From: an uncultured SAR86 cluster bacterium
GTDB lineage: Bacteria > Pseudomonadota > Gammaproteobacteria > Magnimaribacterales > D2472
Assembly (NCBI GenBank): GCA_902558395.1
Contig: CACEDS010000003.1
Coordinates: 186,001 to 250,000 of the forward strand
Reading direction: 5' to 3'
DNA length: 64,000 nt
The position numbers and the translations under genes were made by a program. Positions 55,901 through 63,242 of the stretch are shown here, piece by piece; the stretch's first letter is position 1; each line of letters opens with the position of its first letter. Under the pieces are notes generated by a model, which was not told where the DNA came from, made no database searches, and saw only the letters and a list, made by a program, of their open reading frames with translations.

Positions 55901-56372
55901 TGAGGGCATTGGTGTAAATAAGTCACCAGAATTATATGGTGCTTTTCCAACAGACCCATATTCTCATACGCCAAGAGGAAGAGGTGTGCAGCAGCCGGGT
56001 ATGACTGGTCAGGTAAAAGAAGATATTGTGAGTAGGTTCTATGAATTAGGTGTTTTTGTAAATGATGGAAGGGTTACTTTTGATCCAACAATACTAAGAA
56101 AGTCAGAGTTTATTGAAGAGGAAAAATCATTTAAATATGTAAATTTAGATAATGAGATAAATTATATTGAGCTAGACAAGCATTCACTAGCCTTTACTGT
56201 TTGCCAAGTACCAGTTATTTATAACTTATCAGATAAAGAAAATATAAGAATTTCTTATATAAATAATTCTGAGAAAACAATTGAAGGTCATGAATTAGAT
56301 ATTGAGAATTCGGAAAGTATTTTTAACAGAACTAATTTAATTAAGGCTGTATATGTAAATATTGTGAAATGA
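52926..56372 (+). CDS. GH149-like beta-1,3-oligoglucan phosphorylase
   Basis: 1148-residue cytoplasmic protein without signal peptide. N-terminal beta-sandwich (MSIVSAYDHWLFISSSGALSAGR), then a helical barrel of the GH94/GH149/GH161 clan. The expected general acid is Asp656 in PEWNDANNALVGNG, and GVQQPGMTGQVKEDI near residue 1020 resembles the phosphate/loop motif of such phosphorylases. The length fits GH149 (about 1,100), longer than GH94 cellobiose phosphorylase (about 800). Expected reaction: beta-1,3-oligoglucan plus phosphate gives glucose 1-phosphate and a shortened chain. Placement between glucokinase and GH17 genes supports a beta-1,3-glucan substrate. The family assignment is from memory of the family and needs a profile search. 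Confidence 0.8.
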   Translation: MSKIKELYLGDNLINSSDIEISGKEVVINNENFYKISNVNKMRPFFMSIVSAYDHWLFISSSGALSAGRKNSNNSLFPYYTDDKISESYEVTGGKSIFHINKGGKNFLWEPFTKSADLIYKTERNLYKNLRGNKVIFEEINNTLGIKFSYQWTTCDRYGFVKTSSLKNLNKENISVSILDGFQNILPWGLNEGIQANTSNLADAYKRNELDSESKIGIFALSATIVDRAEPSEALKANIVFHLGLDNAKVLLSSGQLDQFRKGHEIKEEFDIKAERGAYFINSEISLACDEKKEWLFAADINKSSSDVAALKKELITNNELTEKVNNEILNSSNELYKLVGSSDGIQLSTDRRRNIRHFANTLFNIMRGGIFDKDYQIEKDDFIKYITNANVKCGNKMSSIFISWPDIFDLTFLRDSINKSNSNTFKRLATEYLPIKFSRRHGDPSRPWNKFSINTRDDMTGEKVLDYQGNWRDIFQNWEALAYSYPQFIDGMIYRFLNASTFDGYNPYRLTKDGFDWETIEPDNPWSYIGYWGDHQIIYLLKFLEISENYFPQRLNSFLNKDDFVYANVPYEIKDYKSIYKDPKNTIDFNFELVEEIENNRLKEGADGAILKNYQGFIHEVNFLEKILSTVLAKLSNFVPGAGIWMNTQRPEWNDANNALVGNGVSMVTLYYLRRFLSFFVKVLNQDKSSSFEISTELFHFFEKLNSSFSSIESDLNDKKRKQFVDEVGEVAAEYRDRIYTSYFSGTKDSLDRNRIIHFFETVLNVLDKTIDSNKRKDGLYHAYNLINLEEHEITIDRLSEMLEGQVGVLSSGYLSQEESLSVLDSLKKSDLFWDEQYSYILYPNKELLGFMNKNIVPEAELKKSDLLSNLIKDGNKQIIEKDVNDKYHFNGLFHNASCLVEELSKLPPQYQELVVKDKNTVLEIFESVFDHKSFTGRSGTFYGYEGLGSIYWHMVSKLLLASAEVTQQSILEKSDPKMIGRFFDHYFEINEGIGVNKSPELYGAFPTDPYSHTPRGRGVQQPGMTGQVKEDIVSRFYELGVFVNDGRVTFDPTILRKSEFIEEEKSFKYVNLDNEINYIELDKHSLAFTVCQVPVIYNLSDKENIRISYINNSEKTIEGHELDIENSESIFNRTNLIKAVYVNIVK

Positions 56373-57619
56373 AGAAAATAAGATACTTTATTATTTCTTT
56401 ATTTCTATTTGCTTCATGTAGTCAATCTGGAGACTTGAGTATGAATAAGAGTGCAAAAGAGTTTATAGGAAATCCTGATTATCCTGCAATTTCTTATGGA
56501 GGTTACAGAGAAAAATCACGTGAGCAGCAACCTACAATTAATGAAATCAAAGAAGATCTCCTTATTATGCATGCTCAAGGGTTTAGAGTTTTTAGAACCT
56601 ATGACCTTCATCATCCTTTTGCAGAAAATACACTAAAAGCTATCAGAGAAATTAAGCAAGCTGATTCAGATTTTGAAATGTATGTAATGCTTGGTGCTTG
56701 GATTCAATGCAAGGATGCATTTACTGAAAATCCAATACATGAAGAAGAAGATTTTGAAGGCAATAAATTTGAGATCACTGAGGCAGTCAGGCTGGCGCAA
56801 GAGTACCCAGATATAGTAAAAATAATCGCAGTTGGTAATGAGGCTATGGTTCATTGGGCATGGAGCTATCATGTGCCACCAAAATTTGTTCTAAAGTGGG
56901 TGAAATATCTTCAAGAACTAAAAGCTAACGGCGATCTAAATGATGATTTATGGGTTACAAGTTCTGATAATTTTGCATCATGGGGAGGTGGCTCAGATGA
57001 CTATCATAATGATGATTTAGATGAGCTTATTAGATCGGTAGATTTTGTATCTATGCATACTTATGCTTTTCATGACACACATTACAATCCTAGTTTTTGG
57101 AATCTTTATGCTGTACCTGAAAATTTAGATAAACAAGATACTATCAAACAGGCTATGAAAAGAGCGGTTGATTATGAACTCAATCAGTTTGATAGTGTAA
57201 AAAAATACGTACACGAAATTGATCCATCAAAAGAAGTTCATATTGGAGAAACAGGATGGTCTAGCGTTGCTTCTGACTTATATGGCTATGGTGGAACTGA
57301 AGCAGCTGATGAATACAAATTAGGTTTGTACTACCAGATGATTTCAGATATTTGTTACTCAATGTCACTTACTTGTTTTTATTTTTCAGCGTTTAATGAA
57401 CCATGGAAGGATTCAACAAATGAAAATGGATCTGAAAATCATTTTGGACTCTTTACTGTAGAGGGTAAGGCAAAATATCCATTATGGGAGCAAGTTGATA
57501 ATGGAGTTTTTAATAACTTAACCAGAGGCGGTAATCCAATAGAAAAAACATATAACGGAAATTTTGAAGCACTTTTAAAAGATTCCAACATTCCTCCGAT
57601 TACAATCAAAGAAGAATAA
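56369..57619 (+). CDS. GH17-type beta-1,3-glucanase lipoprotein
   Basis: 416 residues with a lipobox signal (FIISLFLFASC). Clan GH-A barrel with acid/base Glu158 in IIAVGNEAMVHW and nucleophile Glu294 in VHIGETGWSSVAS, then YFSAFNEPWKDS, all as in family GH17. It lacks a recognised carbohydrate-binding module. Likely endo-beta-1,3-glucanase or beta-1,3-glucanosyltransferase working on the glucan near the inner or outer membrane. Starts by ATGA overlap with the phosphorylase gene and is followed two bases later by another exported hydrolase. Confidence 0.87.
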   Translation: MKKIRYFIISLFLFASCSQSGDLSMNKSAKEFIGNPDYPAISYGGYREKSREQQPTINEIKEDLLIMHAQGFRVFRTYDLHHPFAENTLKAIREIKQADSDFEMYVMLGAWIQCKDAFTENPIHEEEDFEGNKFEITEAVRLAQEYPDIVKIIAVGNEAMVHWAWSYHVPPKFVLKWVKYLQELKANGDLNDDLWVTSSDNFASWGGGSDDYHNDDLDELIRSVDFVSMHTYAFHDTHYNPSFWNLYAVPENLDKQDTIKQAMKRAVDYELNQFDSVKKYVHEIDPSKEVHIGETGWSSVASDLYGYGGTEAADEYKLGLYYQMISDICYSMSLTCFYFSAFNEPWKDSTNENGSENHFGLFTVEGKAKYPLWEQVDNGVFNNLTRGGNPIEKTYNGNFEALLKDSNIPPITIKEE

Positions 57620-57621
57620 TC

Positions 57622-58617
57622 ATGAAAAATAGTTATATATTTACTTTTTTACTCTTTTCTATTTTTTCATTTGGAATTGAAGTTGAGATTAAAGACAACA
57701 AAATGATTGTTGATGGTAAACCATTTTATATGAAAGGAATTTGCTATCATCCAGTAAAAATTGGAAAAACAAAAAGAAGTTTTGAATCTCTTATAGAAGA
57801 CTTAATTCTAATAAAAGAAGCTGGTATTAACACTCTAAGAGTTTATGAGCCTATTGATGATATTGAAGTGCTTGATGAGCTTCAAGCTGCTGGAATTAAA
57901 GTTGTAATAAGTTTTGGATATAACCAAAAAGGGCGATTCGATATTGTTTCAGGCACTTTTATAGACTATGTAAAAAAATATAAAAATCATGAAGCCATCC
58001 TCATGTGGGAGCTTGGCAATGAATATAATTACAACCCTCAATGGTTTGGTGGTGATATTAATAACTGGTACAAAGCAATGGAGTTGGTATCCAGAATGAT
58101 TCAAATTGAGGATCCTAATAGATTGGTATCTTCTGCTCACGGTGATTTGCCGAGCAAAGAAGCAATTAGTATTGCATCTAGCGTTCAAGTTTGGGGAATG
58201 AATGTATACAGATGGGATGAGCCAGAATCTATCTTTAACGAATGGAAAGCAATTAGTGACAAGCCTATGTATTTTGCAGAGTTAGGTGCAGATAGTTATA
58301 TGACTAAATCAACAGAAAAGTATACAAAAGGTGAGAATCAACTCGCTCAAGCTGATGCTAATAAAATAATTTTAGATAAAGTTTTATCAAATAGTGATAA
58401 GAATATTGGATCATTTGTTTTTCAGTTCACTGATGGTTTATGGAAGGCTGGTAATCCAGCCAAGCAAGATACAGGTGGGTCTGCACCAAATAGTGACGGC
58501 ACTCCTTATGATGGAACGGCAAATGAAGAATTTTGGGGAATAGTAGATATTAATAGGAATAAAAAAATAACCTTTGATGTTGTAAAAGATGCATATGTAA
58601 ACTTTGACATCAATTAA
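57622..58617 (+). CDS. Exported clan GH-A glycoside hydrolase, family uncertain
   Basis: 331 residues, signal peptide of about 18 residues (ending near FSIFSFG). The start of the domain (KMIVDGKPFYMKGICYHP) is like the barrel domains of GH2, GH5 and GH72 enzymes. Glu134 in MWELGNEYNYN is the likely acid/base and Glu220 in MYFAELGADSY the likely nucleophile. The small size and isolated barrel exclude a full GH2 enzyme. By context it acts on beta-1,3-glucan or its branches (laminarin has beta-1,6 branches). Candidate families to compare are GH5, GH72 and GH158. Confidence 0.75.
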   Translation: MKNSYIFTFLLFSIFSFGIEVEIKDNKMIVDGKPFYMKGICYHPVKIGKTKRSFESLIEDLILIKEAGINTLRVYEPIDDIEVLDELQAAGIKVVISFGYNQKGRFDIVSGTFIDYVKKYKNHEAILMWELGNEYNYNPQWFGGDINNWYKAMELVSRMIQIEDPNRLVSSAHGDLPSKEAISIASSVQVWGMNVYRWDEPESIFNEWKAISDKPMYFAELGADSYMTKSTEKYTKGENQLAQADANKIILDKVLSNSDKNIGSFVFQFTDGLWKAGNPAKQDTGGSAPNSDGTPYDGTANEEFWGIVDINRNKKITFDVVKDAYVNFDIN

Positions 58618-58643
58618 ATATATGAATTCAAGGGGGAGTTCAT

Positions 58644-60074
58644 ATGAATAATGAAGAAAAAATGATGAATAGTGTTCCAATGGGACAAAAAATTGCTTTT
58701 GGTTTAGGAATGTTGGCAAATCAACTATTTCCTGCATTGCTATCAATATTTATAGTGGTTTTAATCCAAGATCTTGGTTTTAGTCCACTTCTGTATGGAA
58801 TTATTGCTTTTATACCAAGATTTATTGATGCAATTACTGACCCTTTGATGGGCTTTATTTCAGATAATACAAAATCTAAATGGGGCAAAAGAAGGCAGTA
58901 TGTTTTCTTTGGAGGCATATTGACTGGAATAGCTTTTATTTTATCTTGGCAATTGTATGCAGAGAATGGGCAAACTTTTAATTTCTGGTACTTCTTGCTT
59001 TTTAACCTTCTTTTTTATCTTGGCATAACAATCTTTGGAATTCCATTTGTTGCAATGGGTTATGAGATGAGTGATGACTTTCATGAAAGAACAAAAATCA
59101 TGGCAGTTTCACAATTCATAGGTCAGTTTGCATGGGTCTTAGCTCCATGGATATGGATAATTATTTATGACCCTGCTATTTTTGTTGACCCTGCATCAGG
59201 AACAAGAATTCTATCTATAGTTTTTGGAATTATATGTACTTTGCTTGCAATAGTTCCTGCTATTTTTATAAAGAGTAAATCCACGCTTAATGATGATCAT
59301 TTAGTACCAATTACAAGAAAGAATATTGGAAATAGCTTAATTAATATTATTCATATATTTAAAGATGCATGGAAAAACATACCATTTAGAAAGTTATGCA
59401 TAGCAACTTTCTTAGTCTTTAATTCTTTTCAAACAATCGCAGCGTTTTCATTTTTTATTATTGTTCATTATCTATTTTTAGGAGATGCATCTGCAGCTAG
59501 CCCATGGCCAACATTGCATGGAAGCGTGGGGGCAATTGTCACAACATTTGTTGTTATACCTATAGTATCTAAAATGGCTCAAAGGTATGGAAAAAAGGAA
59601 ACTTTTATAATTTCCCAAAGTATTTCTGTGATTGGATACATCTTATTCTGGTTTCTTTTCATTCCTGGAAAGCCATATATGTTTCTTTTTGCATTACCAT
59701 TCTTTTCATTTGGAATAGGTGGTCTCTTCACTTTAATGATGAGCATGACTGCAGATACTTGTGATTATGAGGAGCTTGAAAATGGTTTGCCAAGAAAAGA
59801 AGGATCGTTTGGAGCAATTTATTGGTGGATGGTCAAGCTTGGAACAGCGCTTGCTGGCCTGTTATCAGGATTAATTATGTATTACGTTGGATTTTCAGCT
59901 GATGCTTCCTCACAACCTGAGGGAGCGCTAACGGGCTTGAGAATAGCATATTCCACTATTCCAATTATTGGCACATTAATTGCTATCTACGTAATGAGTG
60001 ATTATGAAATTAATGAAGATAGGGCTGCAGAAATTAGGTCACAATTACAAGAAAGAAAAGGAGAAATGAACTAA
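58644..60074 (+). CDS. GPH-family (MFS_2) cation/glycoside symporter
   Basis: 476 residues with about 12 membrane segments. The GPH signature region is FIPRFIDAITDPLMGFISDNTKSKWGKRRQYVFFGG, and the second-half motif is MMSMTADTCDYEELENGLPRKEGSFGAIYWWMVKLG. Imports glycosides with Na+ or H+; in this locus probably laminari-oligosaccharides for the cytoplasmic phosphorylase and GH17. Strong Shine-Dalgarno (GGGGGAG). Two bases before the next gene. Confidence 0.9.
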   Translation: MNNEEKMMNSVPMGQKIAFGLGMLANQLFPALLSIFIVVLIQDLGFSPLLYGIIAFIPRFIDAITDPLMGFISDNTKSKWGKRRQYVFFGGILTGIAFILSWQLYAENGQTFNFWYFLLFNLLFYLGITIFGIPFVAMGYEMSDDFHERTKIMAVSQFIGQFAWVLAPWIWIIIYDPAIFVDPASGTRILSIVFGIICTLLAIVPAIFIKSKSTLNDDHLVPITRKNIGNSLINIIHIFKDAWKNIPFRKLCIATFLVFNSFQTIAAFSFFIIVHYLFLGDASAASPWPTLHGSVGAIVTTFVVIPIVSKMAQRYGKKETFIISQSISVIGYILFWFLFIPGKPYMFLFALPFFSFGIGGLFTLMMSMTADTCDYEELENGLPRKEGSFGAIYWWMVKLGTALAGLLSGLIMYYVGFSADASSQPEGALTGLRIAYSTIPIIGTLIAIYVMSDYEINEDRAAEIRSQLQERKGEMN

Positions 60075-60076
60075 AA

Positions 60077-60961
60077 ATGTCGTTAAGAGATGAAAAAATC
60101 AAATCTTTGCTAGGAACTAATCTTGATGATTTATCTGAAGAAGAATTAAAAAAACTTTGTAGTAAAATTCTTACAAGTAAAATTCATGGTATTTGTTTTA
60201 GTCTTTATGAAGGCACCCAACAACCTGGAGATATAGTTTCTGATAATCAAATAATTAGACGCCTCCAAATATTAAAACCATATACATCATCTATAAGAAC
60301 ATTCTCTTCATTAGATGAGCATGCGCGAATAGTTCAAATTGCGAAAGATATGGGTTTTCAAACACTTGTTGGTGCATGGCTTAGTGATGACATGCAAAGC
60401 AATGACAAAGAGATAGAAGGGTTAATTAAGTTAGCAAATAATAATCTAGTTGATGTTGCTGCTGTTGGTAACGAAGTAATATACAGAAAAGAGCTAGAAG
60501 AAAACCAACTTATTTCATACATTAATTATGTTAAAGAAAATATTGGAAATATTCCTGTTGGTTATGTTGATGCATATTATGAGTTTAGAGATAGACCTAA
60601 TATAACTGATGCATGTGATGTGATTCTTGCAAACTGTTATCCATTTTGGGAAGGTTGTGCAGCAGAATACTCTTTGCTATACATGAAAGATATGTATAAC
60701 GAAGCTATCAAGGCATCAAATGGCAAAAAAGTTATTATTACTGAAACCGGATGGCCAAGTAAGGGTAGTGATTTATGGGGAGCACACCCATCTTATACTA
60801 ATTACTTAAAATACTTTATTAATGCGCAGCTTTGGTCAAAAGATCAAGGTATTGATATGTTCTATTTTTCATCTTTTGATGAATCATGGAAGGTAGAAGC
60901 AGAGGGCGATGTAGGAGCCTATTGGGGGCTTTGGGATAAAGATGAGGTAATTAAGTTTTAA
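60077..60961 (+). CDS. Cytoplasmic GH17 family glucanase/transglycosylase
   Basis: 294 residues, no signal peptide, so it should act in the cytoplasm, unlike the GH17 lipoprotein upstream. Barrel start KIHGICFSLYEGTQQPGD, acid/base Glu133 in VAAVGNEVIYRKEL, nucleophile Glu223 in VIITETGWPSKGSD, and FYFSSFDESWKVEAEG. It is closer to canonical GH17 than the lipoprotein. Possible roles are shortening or rearranging imported oligosaccharides so that the phosphorylase can finish them. Last gene of the run starting at aceE. Confidence 0.88.
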   Translation: MSLRDEKIKSLLGTNLDDLSEEELKKLCSKILTSKIHGICFSLYEGTQQPGDIVSDNQIIRRLQILKPYTSSIRTFSSLDEHARIVQIAKDMGFQTLVGAWLSDDMQSNDKEIEGLIKLANNNLVDVAAVGNEVIYRKELEENQLISYINYVKENIGNIPVGYVDAYYEFRDRPNITDACDVILANCYPFWEGCAAEYSLLYMKDMYNEAIKASNGKKVIITETGWPSKGSDLWGAHPSYTNYLKYFINAQLWSKDQGIDMFYFSSFDESWKVEAEGDVGAYWGLWDKDEVIKF

Positions 60962-61006
60962 AATATAAAAACTTATTTTCGAAGTACTTATTTAATATTT
61001 TTTGTG

Positions 61007-61012
61007 TATAAT
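61007..61012 (+). promoter_or_regulatory. TATAAT box before rpmG
   Basis: Perfect TATAAT 11 bases before the ATG at 61024; predicted leader of about five bases. No clear -35 box. Confidence 0.5.
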
Positions 61013-61023
61013 TGCATTCCATT

Positions 61024-61218
61024 ATGGCAGATAAAAAACAAACTAAAGTATATTTAATACCTGAAGGTGAGACTCGTGATAGTCACACTTATCACTATAC
61101 AGCTATTAAAACTAGAAAATTTACTCTTGAAAATAAAAAAATGAGAATGAAGAAATTCAATCCAGCAAAAAGAGTGCATGAGTGGTTTGTTGAGGCTAAA
61201 TTACCTCCTCACAACTAA
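61024..61218 (+). CDS. rpmG: Divergent ribosomal protein bL33
   Basis: 64-residue basic protein. HYTAIKTRKFTLENKKMRMKK followed by FNPAKRVHEWFVEAKL matches the bL33 pattern Y-T-x-K-N ... L-x-x-K-K-F-P-x-x-R-x-H-x-x-x-x-E-x-K. No CxxC pairs, so it is the zinc-free form. The N-terminus (KKQTKVYLIPEGETRDSHTYH) is longer and more diverged than in E. coli. The ATG at 61024 is preferred over a TTG at 61012 that lies in the promoter box. rpmB, its usual neighbour, is not adjacent. Confidence 0.82.
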   Translation: MADKKQTKVYLIPEGETRDSHTYHYTAIKTRKFTLENKKMRMKKFNPAKRVHEWFVEAKLPPHN

Positions 61219-61220
61219 AA

Positions 61221-62324
61221 TTAGTCTTCTAATCTCAGTTTAGTAGAAGAAATATCATCCCTAAAACTCGCTTCATCAAAACCAGTACATCTGTGCTTTA
61301 TGCTTTCTGGAATAACTATATCTCTTAAGGATATAAATTTATCTTGTACCATTCGACCAAACACTAAAAAATGAATGTTGTGATCGTTGAACCTTTCAAC
61401 GTGATTTAACATATCTTTTTTATTTAGATAAAACTTCTCATCAAATACTCTCATAAAAGTATCAACACCAATGATAAATACACTATTGGGAAACATTTCT
61501 GCCTTTTCACTAAACCTTCCAGCTGATGTCATTACCCAACTATCATTATCATCAAACTGATCAAGAGTTCTTTTGATCTCATAAAAAGTGAGAGGGGGTT
61601 TGTCAGCATTTCTAGCGCATATCTCAAAAGTAGCTCTCATACCTGTTCTTTTTTCAGCCATCTCTCTCATCTTTAAATGGCCATCATGAAGCGGATTGAA
61701 TGAGCCAGGAAATATTAATTCAGGTATAGCTTTATCACTTGATACATAATTAATTTCATTATTTAACAGTTTCCTCCAAGATTTTTCAGCTGTTATGGTC
61801 TCAATTTCTACCTTTTCTTGATGTTGAGGAAATTCTTTCTTAATAGAACAAGTTTCTGCAATCAAACTTAAAACATATTCTGTAATTAACTCTTCCTCTT
61901 CCTCTCTAGTTCTTGTATTTTTTTCTAGTACGCATGAAATCGTCTTAGTATAAGAATCAGTTTGCATAACTACAAAAAACTTATGATCGCCAATTTTTTT
62001 ATATGTAGTTGCCAAGCTCGCTGTTACCGCAATACCAATTAAGTACTTGGTTTTTGTTTCAGGCTCAATCTGTATTGATTTTTTATATGCATTAGCAGAC
62101 ATACTTAAACAAGTATTAAGAGAACAGTAATGATCTGGCTTTTTATTCAAAAATAAATCCATTGATTTCTTTGAGTAAGGTACGTAGGTTTCTAATATGG
62201 TATTACTTGCACCAGGTACCCTAAGAAGGGATGAAATGGCATTAGTTCCACCACCGCTAGATACATAAGTAATTTTATATTTAGACTCATGTATTTTTTT
62301 TATAAGATCTGTTCTATCTTGCAT
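61221..62324 (-). CDS. CinA-like domain fused to NMN/NaMN adenylyltransferase-like domain
   Basis: 367 residues in two parts. Residues ~15-165 resemble the CinA C-terminal domain (nicotinamide-nucleotide amidase, PncC): YVSSGGGTNAISSLLRVPGASNTILE and GIAVTASLATTYKKIGDH. Residues ~203-367 are a nucleotidyltransferase with the HxGH motif in FPGSFNPLHDGHLKM and the ISSTxLR motif near the end (DISSTKLRLED), as in NadD/NMNAT. Similar fused proteins are known in plants, with unclear function. A plausible role is converting NMN to NaMN and then to NaAD in NAD salvage or repair. The CinA catalytic Ser/Lys motif is not clearly preserved, so the amidase part may be regulatory. Confidence 0.78.
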   Translation of the reverse strand: MQDRTDLIKKIHESKYKITYVSSGGGTNAISSLLRVPGASNTILETYVPYSKKSMDLFLNKKPDHYCSLNTCLSMSANAYKKSIQIEPETKTKYLIGIAVTASLATTYKKIGDHKFFVVMQTDSYTKTISCVLEKNTRTREEEEELITEYVLSLIAETCSIKKEFPQHQEKVEIETITAEKSWRKLLNNEINYVSSDKAIPELIFPGSFNPLHDGHLKMREMAEKRTGMRATFEICARNADKPPLTFYEIKRTLDQFDDNDSWVMTSAGRFSEKAEMFPNSVFIIGVDTFMRVFDEKFYLNKKDMLNHVERFNDHNIHFLVFGRMVQDKFISLRDIVIPESIKHRCTGFDEASFRDDISSTKLRLED

Positions 62325-62375
62325 ATGGATTAATTAAATTTACGTGCATTTTAACCTATTAAATAATTTCATTGC

Positions 62376-62381
62376 TAAAAT
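62376..62381 (+). promoter_or_regulatory. Extended -10 box, leaderless layout
   Basis: TGC-TAAAAT with only six bases to the ATG at 62388; transcription would start at the start codon. Confidence 0.4.
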
Positions 62382-62387
62382 GGATTT

Positions 62388-63242
62388 ATGAAATATTTCT
62401 TAAAACTCCTTTTGCTTTTAGTTTTACCAATGTATACAAATGCAGTTGAAATACATCAAACAACTTTTGCATATTGGAATAAGCCTGATGTTGAGATTTA
62501 CTATATTACTCCTGATGTCATTAATGAAAATACTAAAGTAATATTTGTAATCCATGGAAACAGCAGAAATGCTGAAGAGTATCTTTCAGCTTGGATACCT
62601 CACATCAAAAATAAGAACGTCATAGTTGCCGCGCCTCAATTTAATAAAGCTGATTTTAGATACTTTTTTTTATTAGAAATGGCTGAGTCTTCAGGCAATG
62701 TAAATAAAGATGAGAGCAAATATATAAATAATTCAATTTCATTATTTTTTAATTATATAAAAAGTAAATTTTCCTTAAATATTAATACCTACAACATGTT
62801 TGGTCATTCTGCTGGTGCTCAGTTCACTCATAGGTATATGCTTTTAAGTAAAGATAAAAGGATATCAAATGCCGTGGTTGCTAATGCTGGATGGTATACA
62901 TTTATAAACAATGCTGAGTTTCCTTATGGTATTAAAAGCTCACCAATAATTATTTCTGATGAAGATTTAAGATGGTTTATGTCTAATAAAGTAAATTTAC
63001 TTATCGGCAGTGAAGATATTGGTTCCAAAAGTGTAAATTCTTCTAAAGGAGCAAAACTTCAAGGCATAACAAGAGTTGATAGGGCGAATAATTATTTTAA
63101 TTCACTTATTACTAGCGCTGAAGATAAGAATTATGCTTTTAGATGGAATTATAAAGTTCTTGATAATGTTGATCATGATTTCAAGAAAGTTACGCCTTAT
63201 GCAGCAAACATTCTTCTGAGAGATATAGATGATCTAAACTAA
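62388..63242 (+). CDS. Exported alpha/beta hydrolase
   Basis: 284 residues with a Sec signal peptide (FLKLLLLLVLPMYTNA). The nucleophile elbow is Ser141 in MFGHSAGAQFTHRY; the oxyanion region is IFVIHGNSRNAEEY; a C-terminal His in VLDNVDHDFKKV completes the triad, with an acid likely near LLIGSEDIGS. Resembles PHB-depolymerase/feruloyl-esterase-like proteins. Substrate unknown. Convergent with the photolyase gene; stop codons overlap by four bases. Confidence 0.8.
   Translation: MKYFLKLLLLLVLPMYTNAVEIHQTTFAYWNKPDVEIYYITPDVINENTKVIFVIHGNSRNAEEYLSAWIPHIKNKNVIVAAPQFNKADFRYFFLLEMAESSGNVNKDESKYINNSISLFFNYIKSKFSLNINTYNMFGHSAGAQFTHRYMLLSKDKRISNAVVANAGWYTFINNAEFPYGIKSSPIIISDEDLRWFMSNKVNLLIGSEDIGSKSVNSSKGAKLQGITRVDRANNYFNSLITSAEDKNYAFRWNYKVLDNVDHDFKKVTPYAANILLRDIDDLN

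Noticed and set aside
52926..56372. GH94 cellobiose phosphorylase or cyclic glucan synthase
   Set aside because: Length (1148) and beta-1,3-glucan context fit GH149 better; no glycosyltransferase or multiple membrane segments as in cyclic beta-glucan synthases. Not fully excluded without a profile search.
58438..58746. 102-codon minus-strand frame across the GH-A/GPH junction
   Set aside because: It spans the Shine-Dalgarno and start of the GPH gene on the other strand and has no protein-like character.
34129..60961. Bacteroidetes-type SusC/SusD polysaccharide locus
   Set aside because: No SusD-like lipoprotein and the surrounding gene order is gammaproteobacterial.
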